Shown one piece after another: positions 34,882 to 43,963 of a stretch of 64,000 nt of DNA; position 1 is the first letter of the stretch, and each line of letters opens with the position of its first letter. The stretch covers positions 1 through 64,000 of the forward strand of contig DASVDZ010000064.1 in NCBI GenBank assembly GCA_036380835.1, written 5' to 3'. Source of the stretch: DASQJL01 sp036380835 (lineage in GTDB: Bacteria > Eisenbacteria > RBG-16-71-46 > SZUA-252). The translations under genes were made by a program, and so were the position numbers. Under the pieces are notes generated by a model. That model worked only from the letters and a program-made list of their open reading frames with translations. It did no database searches and was not told where the DNA came from.

Positions 34882-36181
34882 GCGGCACCTCGCGCCCGAG
34901 CGCCGCGAGTGCCGCCGGCATCAGGTAGAACGACCCCGTGACGAGGAGGGCGCCCCCCTCCCCGCGCGCCCAGGCGAGGGCGCTCGCGATCGCCTCCTCG
35001 GGCCGCGGGATGGCCTCGCAGACCAAGTGCCGGGCCGGCGCCCGCGCCGCGAGGACCGCGGCCGGCGTCGATCGCTCCCCCTCGAATTCGGTCAGCGTGA
35101 AGCGGCTCGCGACGCGCCCCAGGACGCGAAGCATCGCCTCGTGCGGCTTGTCGCGGGAGAAGGCGGCGACGACCGCCAATTTCCGGCCCGGGAGGAGCGC
35201 CTCGATGGTCGCGGCCAGGGCCGCGGCGCCCTCGACGTTGTGCGCCACGTCGACCAGGACCGGCGGATCGCCCTCGATCCACTCCGCGCGGGCGGGCCAC
35301 CGGGTCGCCGCGAGTCCGCTCGCGATGGCGTCCCGGACGCGCCCCGGCTCGAGACCCGCGAGAAAGGCCTCCGCGGCGAGCGCGGCGAGCGCGGCGTTCC
35401 GCGCCTGGTGGGCGCCGAGGAGCGGCGTGGTCGCCACGCCGGAAAAGGAGGGCGTGCGGAGCCGGAAGGCGGTCCCGCCGGGGCGGATCGAGCGGACGGC
35501 GTACTGCGCCTCCCGGCCCAGCCTGAGCACCCGCGAGCCCCGCTCGGCGGCGACGTCGAGGATCGCGTCGCGCGCCTCCGGCGCGCGGACCCCGAGGACG
35601 AGCGCGCCGCCCGGCCGGACGATCCCTGCCTTCTCGGCCGCGATCTGGCGTAGCCGGCGGCCGAGGATCTCGGTGTGGTCGGTCGCGATCGTGGTGATCA
35701 CCGAGACGCGCGGCGAGAGGACGTTCGTCGCGTCGAGGCGGCCGCCGAGCCCGACCTCGACCACGGCGACGTCGAGCGAGGCCGCCGCGAAGTGGTCGAA
35801 GCAGAGCGCGGTCGCCGCCTCGAAAAAGGAGGGGTGGTGGGTCTCGAACCGGGGCCACCACGAAGCGAGGAGGCGGGCGAGCGCCTCGTCGTCGATCTCC
35901 CGCCCGTCGACGCGGATCCGCTCGTTGAAGCGGACCAGGTGGGGCGAGGTGTAGAGGCCGGTCTTGAGCCCGGCCGCGCGGAGGATCGAGGCCAGGTGGG
36001 CCGCGGTCGAGCCCTTCCCGTTCGTTCCCGCGATCAGGATCGAGGGGAACGCGCGGTCGGGACGGCCGCCGTCGTCGAGCAGGCGCTCGATCCCCTCGAG
36101 CCCGAGACGCATCCCCGACCGCTCGAAGCGATAGAGCGTCTCGAGGCGCCGCAGAAGCGGGACGCCCGCGATCTCCTTCAT
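34871..36181 (-). CDS. folC: Folylpolyglutamate/dihydrofolate synthase
   Basis: A 436-residue Mur-ligase family enzyme that adds glutamate to folates. The P-loop is AGTNGKGSTAAH near residue 50, TSPHLVRFNERI follows, and VEVGLGGRLDATNV and DHTEILG are the next ATP/Mg segments. The C-terminal ligase domain contains VDVAHNVEGAAAL. ATG 36181 overlaps the accD stop (ATGA), an arrangement (accD-folC) common in bacteria. It overlaps lptD at the other end. Confidence 0.93.
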   Translation of the reverse strand: MKEIAGVPLLRRLETLYRFERSGMRLGLEGIERLLDDGGRPDRAFPSILIAGTNGKGSTAAHLASILRAAGLKTGLYTSPHLVRFNERIRVDGREIDDEALARLLASWWPRFETHHPSFFEAATALCFDHFAAASLDVAVVEVGLGGRLDATNVLSPRVSVITTIATDHTEILGRRLRQIAAEKAGIVRPGGALVLGVRAPEARDAILDVAAERGSRVLRLGREAQYAVRSIRPGGTAFRLRTPSFSGVATTPLLGAHQARNAALAALAAEAFLAGLEPGRVRDAIASGLAATRWPARAEWIEGDPPVLVDVAHNVEGAAALAATIEALLPGRKLAVVAAFSRDKPHEAMLRVLGRVASRFTLTEFEGERSTPAAVLAARAPARHLVCEAIPRPEEAIASALAWARGEGGALLVTGSFYLMPAALAALGREVPRAL

Positions 36182-37236
36182 TCGGCGATGGGGGTCTCGG
36201 ACGGGGCGGGTCGGGAGGCCGCGGACTCGGCGGGGGGAGCGCCGTTCGGGCTCGGCGGTGGCGGCGACGGCGCCGCTCCGGCCCGCGGAGCCGAGGGGGC
36301 GAGCCCCACCGGAGCGGGAGCGGCGACGGACGCGGCCCGGAACCGCTCCAGCGATTCGCCGGCGCGGCGGCGCGGCTTCTGCGGCAGCGCCGCCGCGGCC
36401 GCGAAGTATCCGAGGAGGAACGCGAGCGTGCGGCGCATCTCCATCCGGTGGACGATCTGATCGATCATCCCCTTCTGGAGGAGGAACTCCGAGCGCTGGA
36501 ATCCCTCGGGAAGCTCCTGATTGATCGTCTGCTTGATCACGCGCGGCCCCGCGAAGCCGATGAGCGCCTTCGGCTCGGCGAGGATCACGTCCCCCACCGA
36601 CGCGAACGAGGCCGTCACGCCCCCCGTCGTCGGGTGCGTCATGATCGAGATGTAGGGGACGCGCGCGTCCGAGAGCCGCGCGAGGAGCGCGTTCGTCTTC
36701 GCCATCTGCATGAGGGAGAGGATCCCCTCGAACATCCGGGCTCCGCCCGAGGACGACAGGATGATCAGCGGCCGGCGGCTCTCGATCGCGAGCAGGATCG
36801 ACCGGGCGATCCGCTCCCCGGCCGCGGAGGCGAGGCTCCCGCCGAGGAACGAGAAGTCCATGAGGGCCAGGACGCAGCCCTCCCCCTCGATCGTCCCCTC
36901 GCCGCAGAGGACCGCCTCCGAGAGGCCGGTCTCCTCGCGCGCCTTCTTCAGGCGATCGATGTAGCGCCGGGCATCCTTGAACCGGAGGGGATCGGTGGAG
37001 ACCACCTCGGAGAACCGCTCCACGAAGGAGCCCTCGTCGAGCAGGATCTTCACGTACGTCCGGGCGGGAATGCGGAAGTGGTAATTGCACTTGCCGCAGG
37101 TCCAGAGGTTCCGCTCGAGCTCCTTGTGGTAGAGGATCTCGCCGCAGTCCTCGCACTTGATCCAAAGGCCGTCCGGCAGCTCCCGCCGGCGTTGCTGGGC
37201 CTTGAGACCTTCCTTTGCCTTGCGGAGCCACGTCAT
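36178..37236 (-). CDS. accD: Acetyl-CoA carboxylase carboxyltransferase beta subunit
   Basis: A 352-residue AccD. The N-terminal zinc ribbon has Cys28, Cys31, Cys47 and Cys50; the crotonase-fold transferase domain has SSSGGARMFEG and MTHPTTGGVTASFASVGD. It works with AccA (not in the window) to carboxylate acetyl-CoA for fatty acid synthesis. The last 70 residues form a Pro/Ala/Ser-rich tail after the usual end of the family, probably disordered. ATG overlaps the rimI stop. Confidence 0.95.
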   Translation of the reverse strand: MTWLRKAKEGLKAQQRRRELPDGLWIKCEDCGEILYHKELERNLWTCGKCNYHFRIPARTYVKILLDEGSFVERFSEVVSTDPLRFKDARRYIDRLKKAREETGLSEAVLCGEGTIEGEGCVLALMDFSFLGGSLASAAGERIARSILLAIESRRPLIILSSSGGARMFEGILSLMQMAKTNALLARLSDARVPYISIMTHPTTGGVTASFASVGDVILAEPKALIGFAGPRVIKQTINQELPEGFQRSEFLLQKGMIDQIVHRMEMRRTLAFLLGYFAAAAALPQKPRRRAGESLERFRAASVAAPAPVGLAPSAPRAGAAPSPPPPSPNGAPPAESAASRPAPSETPIAE

Positions 37237-37709
37237 GCGATCGGACCCTCCGGGAGCGTCTTGAGCATGACAATAGCATCCTCGACCGGGTGTCGATAAT
37301 AGTTCTTTCGGATCGCGACATCAATGAACCCATTGCGGTAATAGAACTTACGGGCCGGTTCGTTGGACTCCCGGACCTCCAGCGTGACCCGCTTCACGGC
37401 GCTCCGGAGGCACGTCTCGAGGAGGTCGTCGAGGAGGCGCTGGGCGACCCCGGAGCGCCGGTGGCCGGGGTGGACCGCCAGGTTCCCGAGGTGCGCCTCG
37501 TCCACGACCATGACCGCGAGGAGGTACCCCACCACCGCCCCCTCCTGCACCGCCACGCGGGCGTAGCTCCCGTCGAGGAGCGTGATCTCGGAGCGGAACA
37601 TCTCCCGGGACCAGGGGTCGCTGAAGGAGGCGCGCTCGATCGCCACCACGTCGTCGAGCCGGGCCGCGGTGAGCGGCGTGACGCGGAGGATCCCCGGCGA
37701 GGCGCTCAT
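37233..37709 (-). CDS. rimI: Ribosomal protein N-acetyltransferase RimI-like
   Basis: A 158-residue GNAT acetyltransferase. The acetyl-CoA loop is NLAVHPGHRRSGVAQRLLDDL and LEVRESNEPARKFYYRNGF matches RimI closely. RimI acetylates the N-terminus of ribosomal protein S18 in E. coli; in many genomes, as here, it lies beside tsaB. ATG 37709 overlaps the tsaB stop, and its own stop overlaps accD. Confidence 0.9.
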   Translation of the reverse strand: MSASPGILRVTPLTAARLDDVVAIERASFSDPWSREMFRSEITLLDGSYARVAVQEGAVVGYLLAVMVVDEAHLGNLAVHPGHRRSGVAQRLLDDLLETCLRSAVKRVTLEVRESNEPARKFYYRNGFIDVAIRKNYYRHPVEDAIVMLKTLPEGPIA

Positions 37710-38377
37710 CGGGCCGGCCTCCGCGCGTTCGGAGCGCGCCCGTAGGCCGGCGCCGCGGACACGAGGTCGGCCGCGTGGCCGAGGCGGATCTCGCGGTCGC
37801 CGACCTCCGCGATCGCGCCGGCGAGGAGGGCCGGGGCGAGGACCGAGCCGCCCAGCTCCTCCACGAGGGCGACGAGCGCCTCGGTCGGAGCGGCGACGGG
37901 CGGATCGCCGCCCTCGGCCGCGGCCCGGATCCGGTCGAGGAGATCGTCTTCGGCCGCCGCCTCGGGACCCCACAGGAGCGCCGGCTCCTCGCCGCCGCGC
38001 CAGAGCGCGGCGAGCACGAAGCCGCGCTCCCCCTGCGTCACGGTCGCGAAGAACGGCGCCTCGTGGCGGTGCGCGTGGGCCGAGGCGCGGTGCGCCGGGA
38101 CGAGGACGAGCGGGACCGACCGGGCCATCGCGGCGCCCTTCGCCCACGCGAGGCCGATCCGAAGCCCCGTGAAGGAGCCCGGCCCCTCGGAGACGGCGAT
38201 CCCCGCGAGATCGCCGAGCGCCGTGCCTTCCTTCGCGAGGATCCGCGCGACCGCGGGGGCGAGCCCGCTCGAGTGTCCGCCCGGGGCGAGCGCCTCCTCG
38301 ACCGCCGCGGAGCCGTCGACGGCGAGCGCGATGGAGCCGTGGGGGCTCGCGGTGTCAATCCCGAGGGTAGAGCGCAT
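37706..38377 (-). CDS. tsaB: tRNA threonylcarbamoyladenosine complex subunit TsaB
   Basis: A 223-residue TsaB: TLGIDTASPHGSIALA at the start and SEGPGSFTGLRIGLAWAKG, the family signature. It is a catalytically inactive ASKHA-fold partner of TsaD in t6A tRNA modification. The C-terminal half is less conserved. It overlaps tsaE by 23 bases and rimI by 4. TsaD is not in the window. Confidence 0.93.
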   Translation of the reverse strand: MRSTLGIDTASPHGSIALAVDGSAAVEEALAPGGHSSGLAPAVARILAKEGTALGDLAGIAVSEGPGSFTGLRIGLAWAKGAAMARSVPLVLVPAHRASAHAHRHEAPFFATVTQGERGFVLAALWRGGEEPALLWGPEAAAEDDLLDRIRAAAEGGDPPVAAPTEALVALVEELGGSVLAPALLAGAIAEVGDREIRLGHAADLVSAAPAYGRAPNARRPAR

Positions 38378-38858
38378 GGCTCCATCGGTCCCGATCGAGC
38401 GCCCCGTCGCGCGCCAGCGAGTCCCATCGAGTGCCCAGCGGGCGGATTCTCACCTCGCGGCCCCCCTCGGGGACGTAGCGGAGCTCGAGCTCGAGGCGTT
38501 CGGCCGGAAGGCGCTCCGTCGCGCGGTCGGCCCACTCGACCAGGACCACCGCGTCCCCCTCGGCGAGATCGTCGAGGGCCAGGCCCTCGAATTCCTCCGG
38601 GGAGGCGACGCGGTAGAGGTCGGCGTGGACGATCCGCGGACCCTCGCCGTAGATCTCGACGAGCACGTAGGTCGGGCTCCGTCCCCGAAGCCCCGGGTGG
38701 ATCCCCTCGACGATCCCCTGCACGACCGTCGTCTTCCCCGCGCCGAGCGGGCCGATCAGCGCCACCCAGTCACCGCGGTGGAGGAGCGTCCCCACGTGGC
38801 GCCCGAAGGAGCGCGTCTCGGCGTCCGTATGGAGGAGCGAGCGGATCTCGACGCTCAC
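38355..38858 (-). CDS. tsaE: tRNA threonylcarbamoyladenosine complex ATPase TsaE
   Basis: A 167-residue P-loop ATPase: Walker A GPLGAGKTT near residue 36, SPTYVLVEIY, HADLYR and VEWADR are all TsaE landmarks. It powers the TsaBDE cycle for t6A synthesis. Start GTG 38858 overlaps the stop of the PorX-like gene (GTGA). Confidence 0.93.
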   Translation of the reverse strand: MSVEIRSLLHTDAETRSFGRHVGTLLHRGDWVALIGPLGAGKTTVVQGIVEGIHPGLRGRSPTYVLVEIYGEGPRIVHADLYRVASPEEFEGLALDDLAEGDAVVLVEWADRATERLPAERLELELRYVPEGGREVRIRPLGTRWDSLARDGALDRDRWSHALYPRD

Positions 38859-40423
38859 GCCGTCCCCTTCGGCGTCAGCGTCGCGACGGGCAGGATCATC
38901 TCCTCGAGCGAGATCCCGCCGTGCTGGAAGGAGCCGCGGTACTTGTTCTCGTACTCGTGGAACTTGGTCGGGTAGACGAAGTAGAAGTCCTCCTTCGCGA
39001 TCACGTACGCCTTGTGGGGCCCGTCGGCGGGGAGCCGGTAGCGCGCGGGATCCTTCACGTGGACCGCGTAGCGCGGATCGCACGAGACGTTGGTGCCGAA
39101 CTTGAATCTCAGGTTCGTCGACGTCTCGCGGTTGCCGTAGACGAGCGCCGAGCGGCGGCTCAGCACGGCGCCGTGGTCGGTGGTGACGACGACGACCCCG
39201 TCCTGGCGCGCGAGCCACTTGAGCGCGTCGAAGAGCGCCGAGTGGACGAACCACGAGCGCATGACGGAGCGGAACGCCGACTCGTCGGGCGCGAGCTCCT
39301 TCAGGAGGTCGGACTCGGAGCGTCCGTGCGTCAGCATGTCGAGGAAGTTGAAGACCATCGCGGTGAGCGGGATGTTCTGGAACGTGACCACGTTCCGCCG
39401 GACGGTGTTCGCCTCCTCGGCGTTCGACACCTTCACGTACTTGGGGGCCGAGGGGAGGGAGACCGAGAGCCGCGCCAGGTTCGCGTCGAGCAGCTGGCGC
39501 TCGTAGCGGTTCTTGCTCCGCTCGTCGCCCGAGGCCTCCTGCCACCAGTCGGGAAACCGCGCTCGGATCTCGTCCGGAAAGAGACCGGAGAAGATCGCGT
39601 TCCGCGCGTACGGCGTCGCGGTCGGGAGGATCGACACGTGGTGATCGAGCGCGATGTCGAAGAAGGGGCGGAGGAGCGGCTCGACCGTGAGCCACTGGTC
39701 GAGGCGCATGCAGTCGATCACGACGAGCGTGACGCGACGCCCCTCCCTCAAATGCGGGGCGACCCAGCGCGCCACGACCTCGGTGGAGAGCGGCGGGTGG
39801 TCGGCGCCCGCGGCCCACGATTCGTACCGCGACTCGACGTACTGCGAGAACTCCACGTTCAGCTCGCGGCGCTGGTCGGCCTGGGCCTGCTTGAGCCCCT
39901 CGTCGTCCACCTGATCGAGCTCCACGTCCCACTGGGCGCTCCGCCCGTAGAGATCGATCCAGCCGCGGAATTCGAGACCCCCGGCCGACTCGGCCCGGAG
40001 CCGCGCCAGCTCCGCGACGTAGTCGCGCGCGCGCCGGCTCTCCTGGAGCCGGTCGGCTTCGAGCAACCGCTTCAGGGCGAGGAAGATCTGGGTGGGATGG
40101 ACCGGCTTGAGCAGGTAGTCGGAGATCCTCCGGCCGATCGCCTCGTCCATGAGCGACTCGGCCTCGTTCTTCGTGACGAGCAGGATCGGCACCCCCGGGT
40201 CCCGCTCCTTGATGGCCTCGAGCGTCGCGAGGCCCCCCCGTCCCGGCATCGACTCGTCGAGGAGGACGGCGTCGAACCGCTCCCGCGCGGCGCAGGCGAC
40301 CGCGTCGTCGCCGTTGGTCACGGGCGTGACGCGATAGCCCCGCTCCTCCAGGAGGAGGATGTGCGGCCTCAGGAGCTCGATCTCGTCGTCGGCCCAGAGG
40401 ATCTTTCGCTCGGTTACGCTCAT
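38855..40423 (-). CDS. porX: PorX-like response regulator with PglZ domain
   Basis: A 522-residue protein. Residues 5-120 are a receiver: WADDE (10-14), phosphorylated Asp56 in LLDESMPG and Lys106 in LLKPVHP. A helical linker follows, then a PglZ alkaline-phosphatase-like domain (about 205-520) with VVIDCMRLDQW (Asp237), PTATPYARNAIFSG (267-280) and VVVTTDHGAVLS. This matches PorX of Porphyromonas, which controls type IX secretion and whose PglZ domain cleaves oligonucleotides. The downstream kinase gene (14 bases beyond its start side) is the likely partner. Confidence 0.88.
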   Translation of the reverse strand: MSVTERKILWADDEIELLRPHILLLEERGYRVTPVTNGDDAVACAARERFDAVLLDESMPGRGGLATLEAIKERDPGVPILLVTKNEAESLMDEAIGRRISDYLLKPVHPTQIFLALKRLLEADRLQESRRARDYVAELARLRAESAGGLEFRGWIDLYGRSAQWDVELDQVDDEGLKQAQADQRRELNVEFSQYVESRYESWAAGADHPPLSTEVVARWVAPHLREGRRVTLVVIDCMRLDQWLTVEPLLRPFFDIALDHHVSILPTATPYARNAIFSGLFPDEIRARFPDWWQEASGDERSKNRYERQLLDANLARLSVSLPSAPKYVKVSNAEEANTVRRNVVTFQNIPLTAMVFNFLDMLTHGRSESDLLKELAPDESAFRSVMRSWFVHSALFDALKWLARQDGVVVVTTDHGAVLSRRSALVYGNRETSTNLRFKFGTNVSCDPRYAVHVKDPARYRLPADGPHKAYVIAKEDFYFVYPTKFHEYENKYRGSFQHGGISLEEMILPVATLTPKGTA

Positions 40424-40436
40424 GTTGGCTTCGGGA

Positions 40437-41726
40437 TCAGGTCGATCGGGGCGCGGACTGGGGCAGGACGGGGAGGGTCACGGCGATCGTGGTGCCCCGG
40501 CCGGGCGCGCTCTCCACGATGGAGATGCTTCCCCGATGGTACTCGCGCACGACGCGCCTCGCAAGCGCGAGGCCGAGTCCCCAGCCGCGGCGTTTGGTGC
40601 TGAATCCGGCGTTGAAGGCGCGGCGCCGCTCCTCCGCGGTCATCCCCCGCCCGTCGTCGCGCACGGTGAGGAGGACGCGGCGCTCGTCGCGCCTCCAGGC
40701 GAGGCGCACCTCGATCCGCGAGGCGGGCTTGTCCGCGGCGTCGATCGCGTTCTTGAGCAGGTTCTCCACCACCCACTCCATCAGATCCGGGTGGAACGCG
40801 ACGCGCGGCACGGGCTCGTACTCCTCCTCGATCACGACCGTGCTCCCCAGCTGCGGGAGCCGGCTCCGGAAGTACGAGACCACGCCGGCCACGGTGGCGG
40901 CCAGGTCCCCCGCCTTCAGGACCGGCGTCGAGCCGACCTGCGCGAAGCGGTTCGTCACCTTGTGGAGGCGCCCCAGGTCGCGGTCGATCTCGTCGGCGAT
41001 CTCGCGCACGCGCGCCGTGGAGGGGGCCGGCCCCCCGTCGCCGCGGAGCATCGTGGTCCACGCGAGGAGCGAGGAGAGCGGCGTCCCGAGCTGGTGCGCG
41101 GTCTCCTTCGCGAGGGCCGCCCAGAGCGATCGCTGCTCCCCGGCCATGAGGCTCCGGTAGCCCGCGAAGCCGAATACGAGGAGGAGCACGACGACGCCGA
41201 ACTCGAGGTACGGGACCCAGCGCAGCTGGCGCGCCAGATCGGGCTCGCCGTAGTGCACGTGGCCGAGCACGCCGGGATGGCCCAGGCGGACGACCGCGAT
41301 CGGGGGGTTCGACTCGTCGAGGCGTCGCGCGATCTCCTGGACCCGGCGCAGGGACGGCGGAACGATCCCCGTCGAGTCGGCCCGCGCGATCAGCGAGTCG
41401 GGGATCGAGTCGCTCGACACTCCGATCCGGCGCCACGCGCGCGGCAGCCCCTTGGTGTCGGTCAGGACGACCGGGAAATTGATGTTCCGGACGACGTCGC
41501 GGAAGATCGGTTGGAGCCTCGGGTCCTCGGCCGCCTGGAACGTGGAGATCGCCACGAAGCGGGCGAGCACCGTCGAGAGGTTCCGCGCCTCGTCGTTCAG
41601 GCGGCGGATCACGAGGTGGTTGTGGACGACGAGCGCCATCATCAGGAGGACGATGGCGAGGAAGAAGTAGACCTTGTACGAGGGCGGCCGGAGGGCCCGC
41701 GGCGCGTCGCCTGAGCGCGAGGCCAT
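40437..41726 (-). CDS. Sensor histidine kinase (PorY-like partner)
   Basis: A 429-residue membrane kinase: helices at about 18-36 and 171-190 flank an extracytoplasmic sensor domain. The H box is AKETAHQLGTPLSSL with His211; NLLKNAIDAAD (N box), DDGRGM (G1) and GWGLGLALARR (G2) are intact. It lies 13 bases upstream of the PorX-like gene. ATG 41726 has AGGGGA upstream. Signal unknown. Confidence 0.9.
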   Translation of the reverse strand: MASRSGDAPRALRPPSYKVYFFLAIVLLMMALVVHNHLVIRRLNDEARNLSTVLARFVAISTFQAAEDPRLQPIFRDVVRNINFPVVLTDTKGLPRAWRRIGVSSDSIPDSLIARADSTGIVPPSLRRVQEIARRLDESNPPIAVVRLGHPGVLGHVHYGEPDLARQLRWVPYLEFGVVVLLLVFGFAGYRSLMAGEQRSLWAALAKETAHQLGTPLSSLLAWTTMLRGDGGPAPSTARVREIADEIDRDLGRLHKVTNRFAQVGSTPVLKAGDLAATVAGVVSYFRSRLPQLGSTVVIEEEYEPVPRVAFHPDLMEWVVENLLKNAIDAADKPASRIEVRLAWRRDERRVLLTVRDDGRGMTAEERRRAFNAGFSTKRRGWGLGLALARRVVREYHRGSISIVESAPGRGTTIAVTLPVLPQSAPRST

Positions 41727-41734
41727 GGCGTCCC

Positions 41735-43009
41735 CTACGCGGGGGTCAGCTCGCGCAACCCGTCCAGGTAGGGGGCGAGCGCTTCGGGGATCGCGACGGT
41801 CCCGCGCTCGGTCTGGTGATGTTCGAGGAGGGTGGCGAACGTGCGCGGCAGCGCGAGTCCCGACGCGTTCAGCGTGTGCGCGAACTCGACCTTGCCGGTC
41901 GCCTCGTTCCGGAACCGGATGCCGGCCCGCCGGGCCTGGAAGTCCTCGAAGTTGCTGCACGACGAGACCTCGAGCCAGCGCGCCTCCCCCGGAGCCCACG
42001 TCTCCAGGTCGTAGCACTTCGCCGCCGCGAACGAGAGGTCGCCGGCCGCGAGCAGCACGACCCGGTACGGCAGCTCGAGCGCGCGGAGGATGTCCTCCGC
42101 GTCCGCGAGCAGGCGCTCGTGCTCGTCGTACGACGTCTCCGGGCGGACGATCTTCACCAACTCCACCTTGTCGAACTGGTGGACGCGGATCATCCCGCGC
42201 GTGTCGCGGCCGTAGGAGCCCGCCTCCCGCCGGTAGCTGGCGCAGTAGCCGACGAGGCGGATCGGGAGGCGCGCCGCGTCCAGGATCTCCTCGCGGTAGA
42301 TGTTCGTGATCGGGACCTCCGCCGTCGGGTTCAGGAAGAGATCCTCCCCCTCGAGGCGGTACATGTCGCCCTCCAGCTTCGGGAGCTGCCCCGTGGCGAA
42401 GAGGCAGTCCCGGCGCACGAGGTGCGGCGCCCAGATCTCCGTGTAGCCGTGGCGCGACACGTGGCGGTCGATCATGAACTGGATCAGCGCGCGCTCGAGG
42501 CGCGCCCCCTGGCCGGTGAAGAGGAGGAACCCGCCGCCGGCGATCTTTCCCGCCCGTTCGAAGTCGAGTAGCCCGAGCGTCGTGGCGAGCTCCCAGTGCG
42601 GCTTCGGCGCGAAATCGGGCTTCCGGATCGTTCCGACCTCCCGCACGACCCGGTTTCCGTCGGCCTCGGCGCGCGGCACCGAGTCGTGCGGGACGTTCGG
42701 GATCCACGAGTGGAGCACGTCGAGCTCGGCCTCGATCTCGGCCAGGTGCCCGTCGAGCGCCTTGATCTCGTCGCCGATGTGCCGCATCGCGGCGATCGCC
42801 TCGGAGGCGTCCTCTCCCGCCTTCTTCCGCCTTCCGATCATCTCCGAGGCGTCGTTCTTCTGGTGCTTCAGCGTCTCGGATTGGGCCAGGAGGGAACGCC
42901 GGCGCTCGTCGCGGAGGAGGTAGCGGTCGAGGTCCACGTCCACCTTCTTGAACCGGATCGCTTCGGCGACGCGTTCGGCGTCCGACCGGATGCGCTTGGG
43001 ATCGAGCAC
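41735..43009 (-). CDS. serS: Seryl-tRNA synthetase
   Basis: A 424-residue class II synthetase. The N-terminal coiled-coil arm (about 30-100) grips tRNA-Ser; the catalytic core has PTAEVPITN, the motif-2 region ASYRREAGSYGRDTRG and motif 3 NASGLALPRTFATLLEHHQ. Full length. The start is GTG 43009, two bases after the HemC-like stop, giving the usual LDPKRIR beginning. It lies in one unit with hemC-like upstream and the kinase gene downstream. Confidence 0.96.
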   Translation of the reverse strand: MLDPKRIRSDAERVAEAIRFKKVDVDLDRYLLRDERRRSLLAQSETLKHQKNDASEMIGRRKKAGEDASEAIAAMRHIGDEIKALDGHLAEIEAELDVLHSWIPNVPHDSVPRAEADGNRVVREVGTIRKPDFAPKPHWELATTLGLLDFERAGKIAGGGFLLFTGQGARLERALIQFMIDRHVSRHGYTEIWAPHLVRRDCLFATGQLPKLEGDMYRLEGEDLFLNPTAEVPITNIYREEILDAARLPIRLVGYCASYRREAGSYGRDTRGMIRVHQFDKVELVKIVRPETSYDEHERLLADAEDILRALELPYRVVLLAAGDLSFAAAKCYDLETWAPGEARWLEVSSCSNFEDFQARRAGIRFRNEATGKVEFAHTLNASGLALPRTFATLLEHHQTERGTVAIPEALAPYLDGLRELTPA

Positions 43010-43011
43010 GG

Positions 43012-43914
43012 CTAGCGCCCCCCGGACGGCGCCAGGGCGCTGCGCGCCCCCTCGGCGAGCAGCCGCTGCGCGAGGCGCGCCCCGATCTGCTCCTCGTCGC
43101 CGGGAGCGCCCGTCTCCACGTCGCGGAAGAGGCGCCGCCCCTCGCGGTCGACGATCACGCCCTCGAGACGGAGCGCGCCTCCCTCGTTGGAGGCGAGCGC
43201 GCCTACCGGCGCGGAGAAATCGGCCTTGAGCTCGCGGAGGAAGGCCCGCTCGGTGTCGAACTCCGCGCGCGCCGTCGCGTCGTCCAAGTGCTTGGCCGCC
43301 TTGAGGAGGTCGCGGCTTCCCGCGCGCACCTGGACCGCGGTCATCCCCTGCCCCGGCGCCGGCACCAGGACCGCGGTCGTGAAGATCTCCGTGACGCGGT
43401 CCTGGAGCCCCAGATGCTCGACCGCCGCCGCCGAGACGACGAGCCCGTCCACGTCCCCGCGCTCGAGCATCCGGATCCGCTCGTCGAGGCTCCCGGCGAA
43501 ATCGACGATGCGGAGATCGCCCCGATAGTGGAGGAGCTGCGCGCGCCGGAGCGGCGTATGGGCGCTCAGGGCCGCGCCGTCGGGAAGTTCGTCCAGGATC
43601 TGCTCCTCGAGCGCGATCAAGACGTCGAACGGCGTGAAGCGCTGCGTGACCGCGGCGAGCTGGATGCCGGCGGGGGGAGCGGGCGAGAGGTCCTTGGCGT
43701 TCTGGATGACCGCGTCGACCTCGCCGTGGAGGAGCGCCCGCTCGAGCGCCGCGCCCGGCCACGCGGGGTTCGCGCGCCGCGGCGGATCGGGGATCGGGAC
43801 GAACTCGATCGCGGCGTGCCCGACGTGCGGGCGGAGCGCCTCGGCCGTCTCCTGGCCGATGCTCAAACCGAGGCGACTGCCGCGGACTCCGATCTTGACG
43901 GGGGCGTGGCTCAT
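43012..43914 (-). CDS. HemC-like protein lacking the cofactor cysteine
   Basis: A 300-residue porphobilinogen deaminase homologue. The fold signatures are visible: KIGVRGSRLGLSIGQ at the start, QNAKDLS with the catalytic aspartate Asp75, HTPLRRAQLL (Arg123, Arg124) and VDGLVVSAAAVEHLGL. The loop that holds the dipyrromethane cofactor, normally GGCxxP, reads ADFSAPVGALA, with Phe233 where the cysteine belongs. The whole protein has no cysteine. It therefore cannot carry the cofactor in the known way and may be a non-catalytic relative or act on something else. ATG 43914 lies only a few bases from the predicted transcript start. Confidence 0.8.
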   Translation of the reverse strand: MSHAPVKIGVRGSRLGLSIGQETAEALRPHVGHAAIEFVPIPDPPRRANPAWPGAALERALLHGEVDAVIQNAKDLSPAPPAGIQLAAVTQRFTPFDVLIALEEQILDELPDGAALSAHTPLRRAQLLHYRGDLRIVDFAGSLDERIRMLERGDVDGLVVSAAAVEHLGLQDRVTEIFTTAVLVPAPGQGMTAVQVRAGSRDLLKAAKHLDDATARAEFDTERAFLRELKADFSAPVGALASNEGGALRLEGVIVDREGRRLFRDVETGAPGDEEQIGARLAQRLLAEGARSALAPSGGR

Positions 43915-43924
43915 GAAGGTTCCG

Positions 43925-43953
43925 ACGCTAGCACACGCGCCGGAAGCGGTAAA
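43925..43953 (-). promoter_or_regulatory. Promoter for the hemC-like-serS unit
   Basis: Minus-strand TTTACC (43948-43953), 17-base spacer and TAGCGT (43925-43930). The -10 is identical to those of cbs and the core-MetE pair. The predicted transcript start is about 4 bases before the ATG, so the mRNA would be nearly leaderless. Confidence 0.4.
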
Positions 43954-43963
43954 GCGGCGCCGC

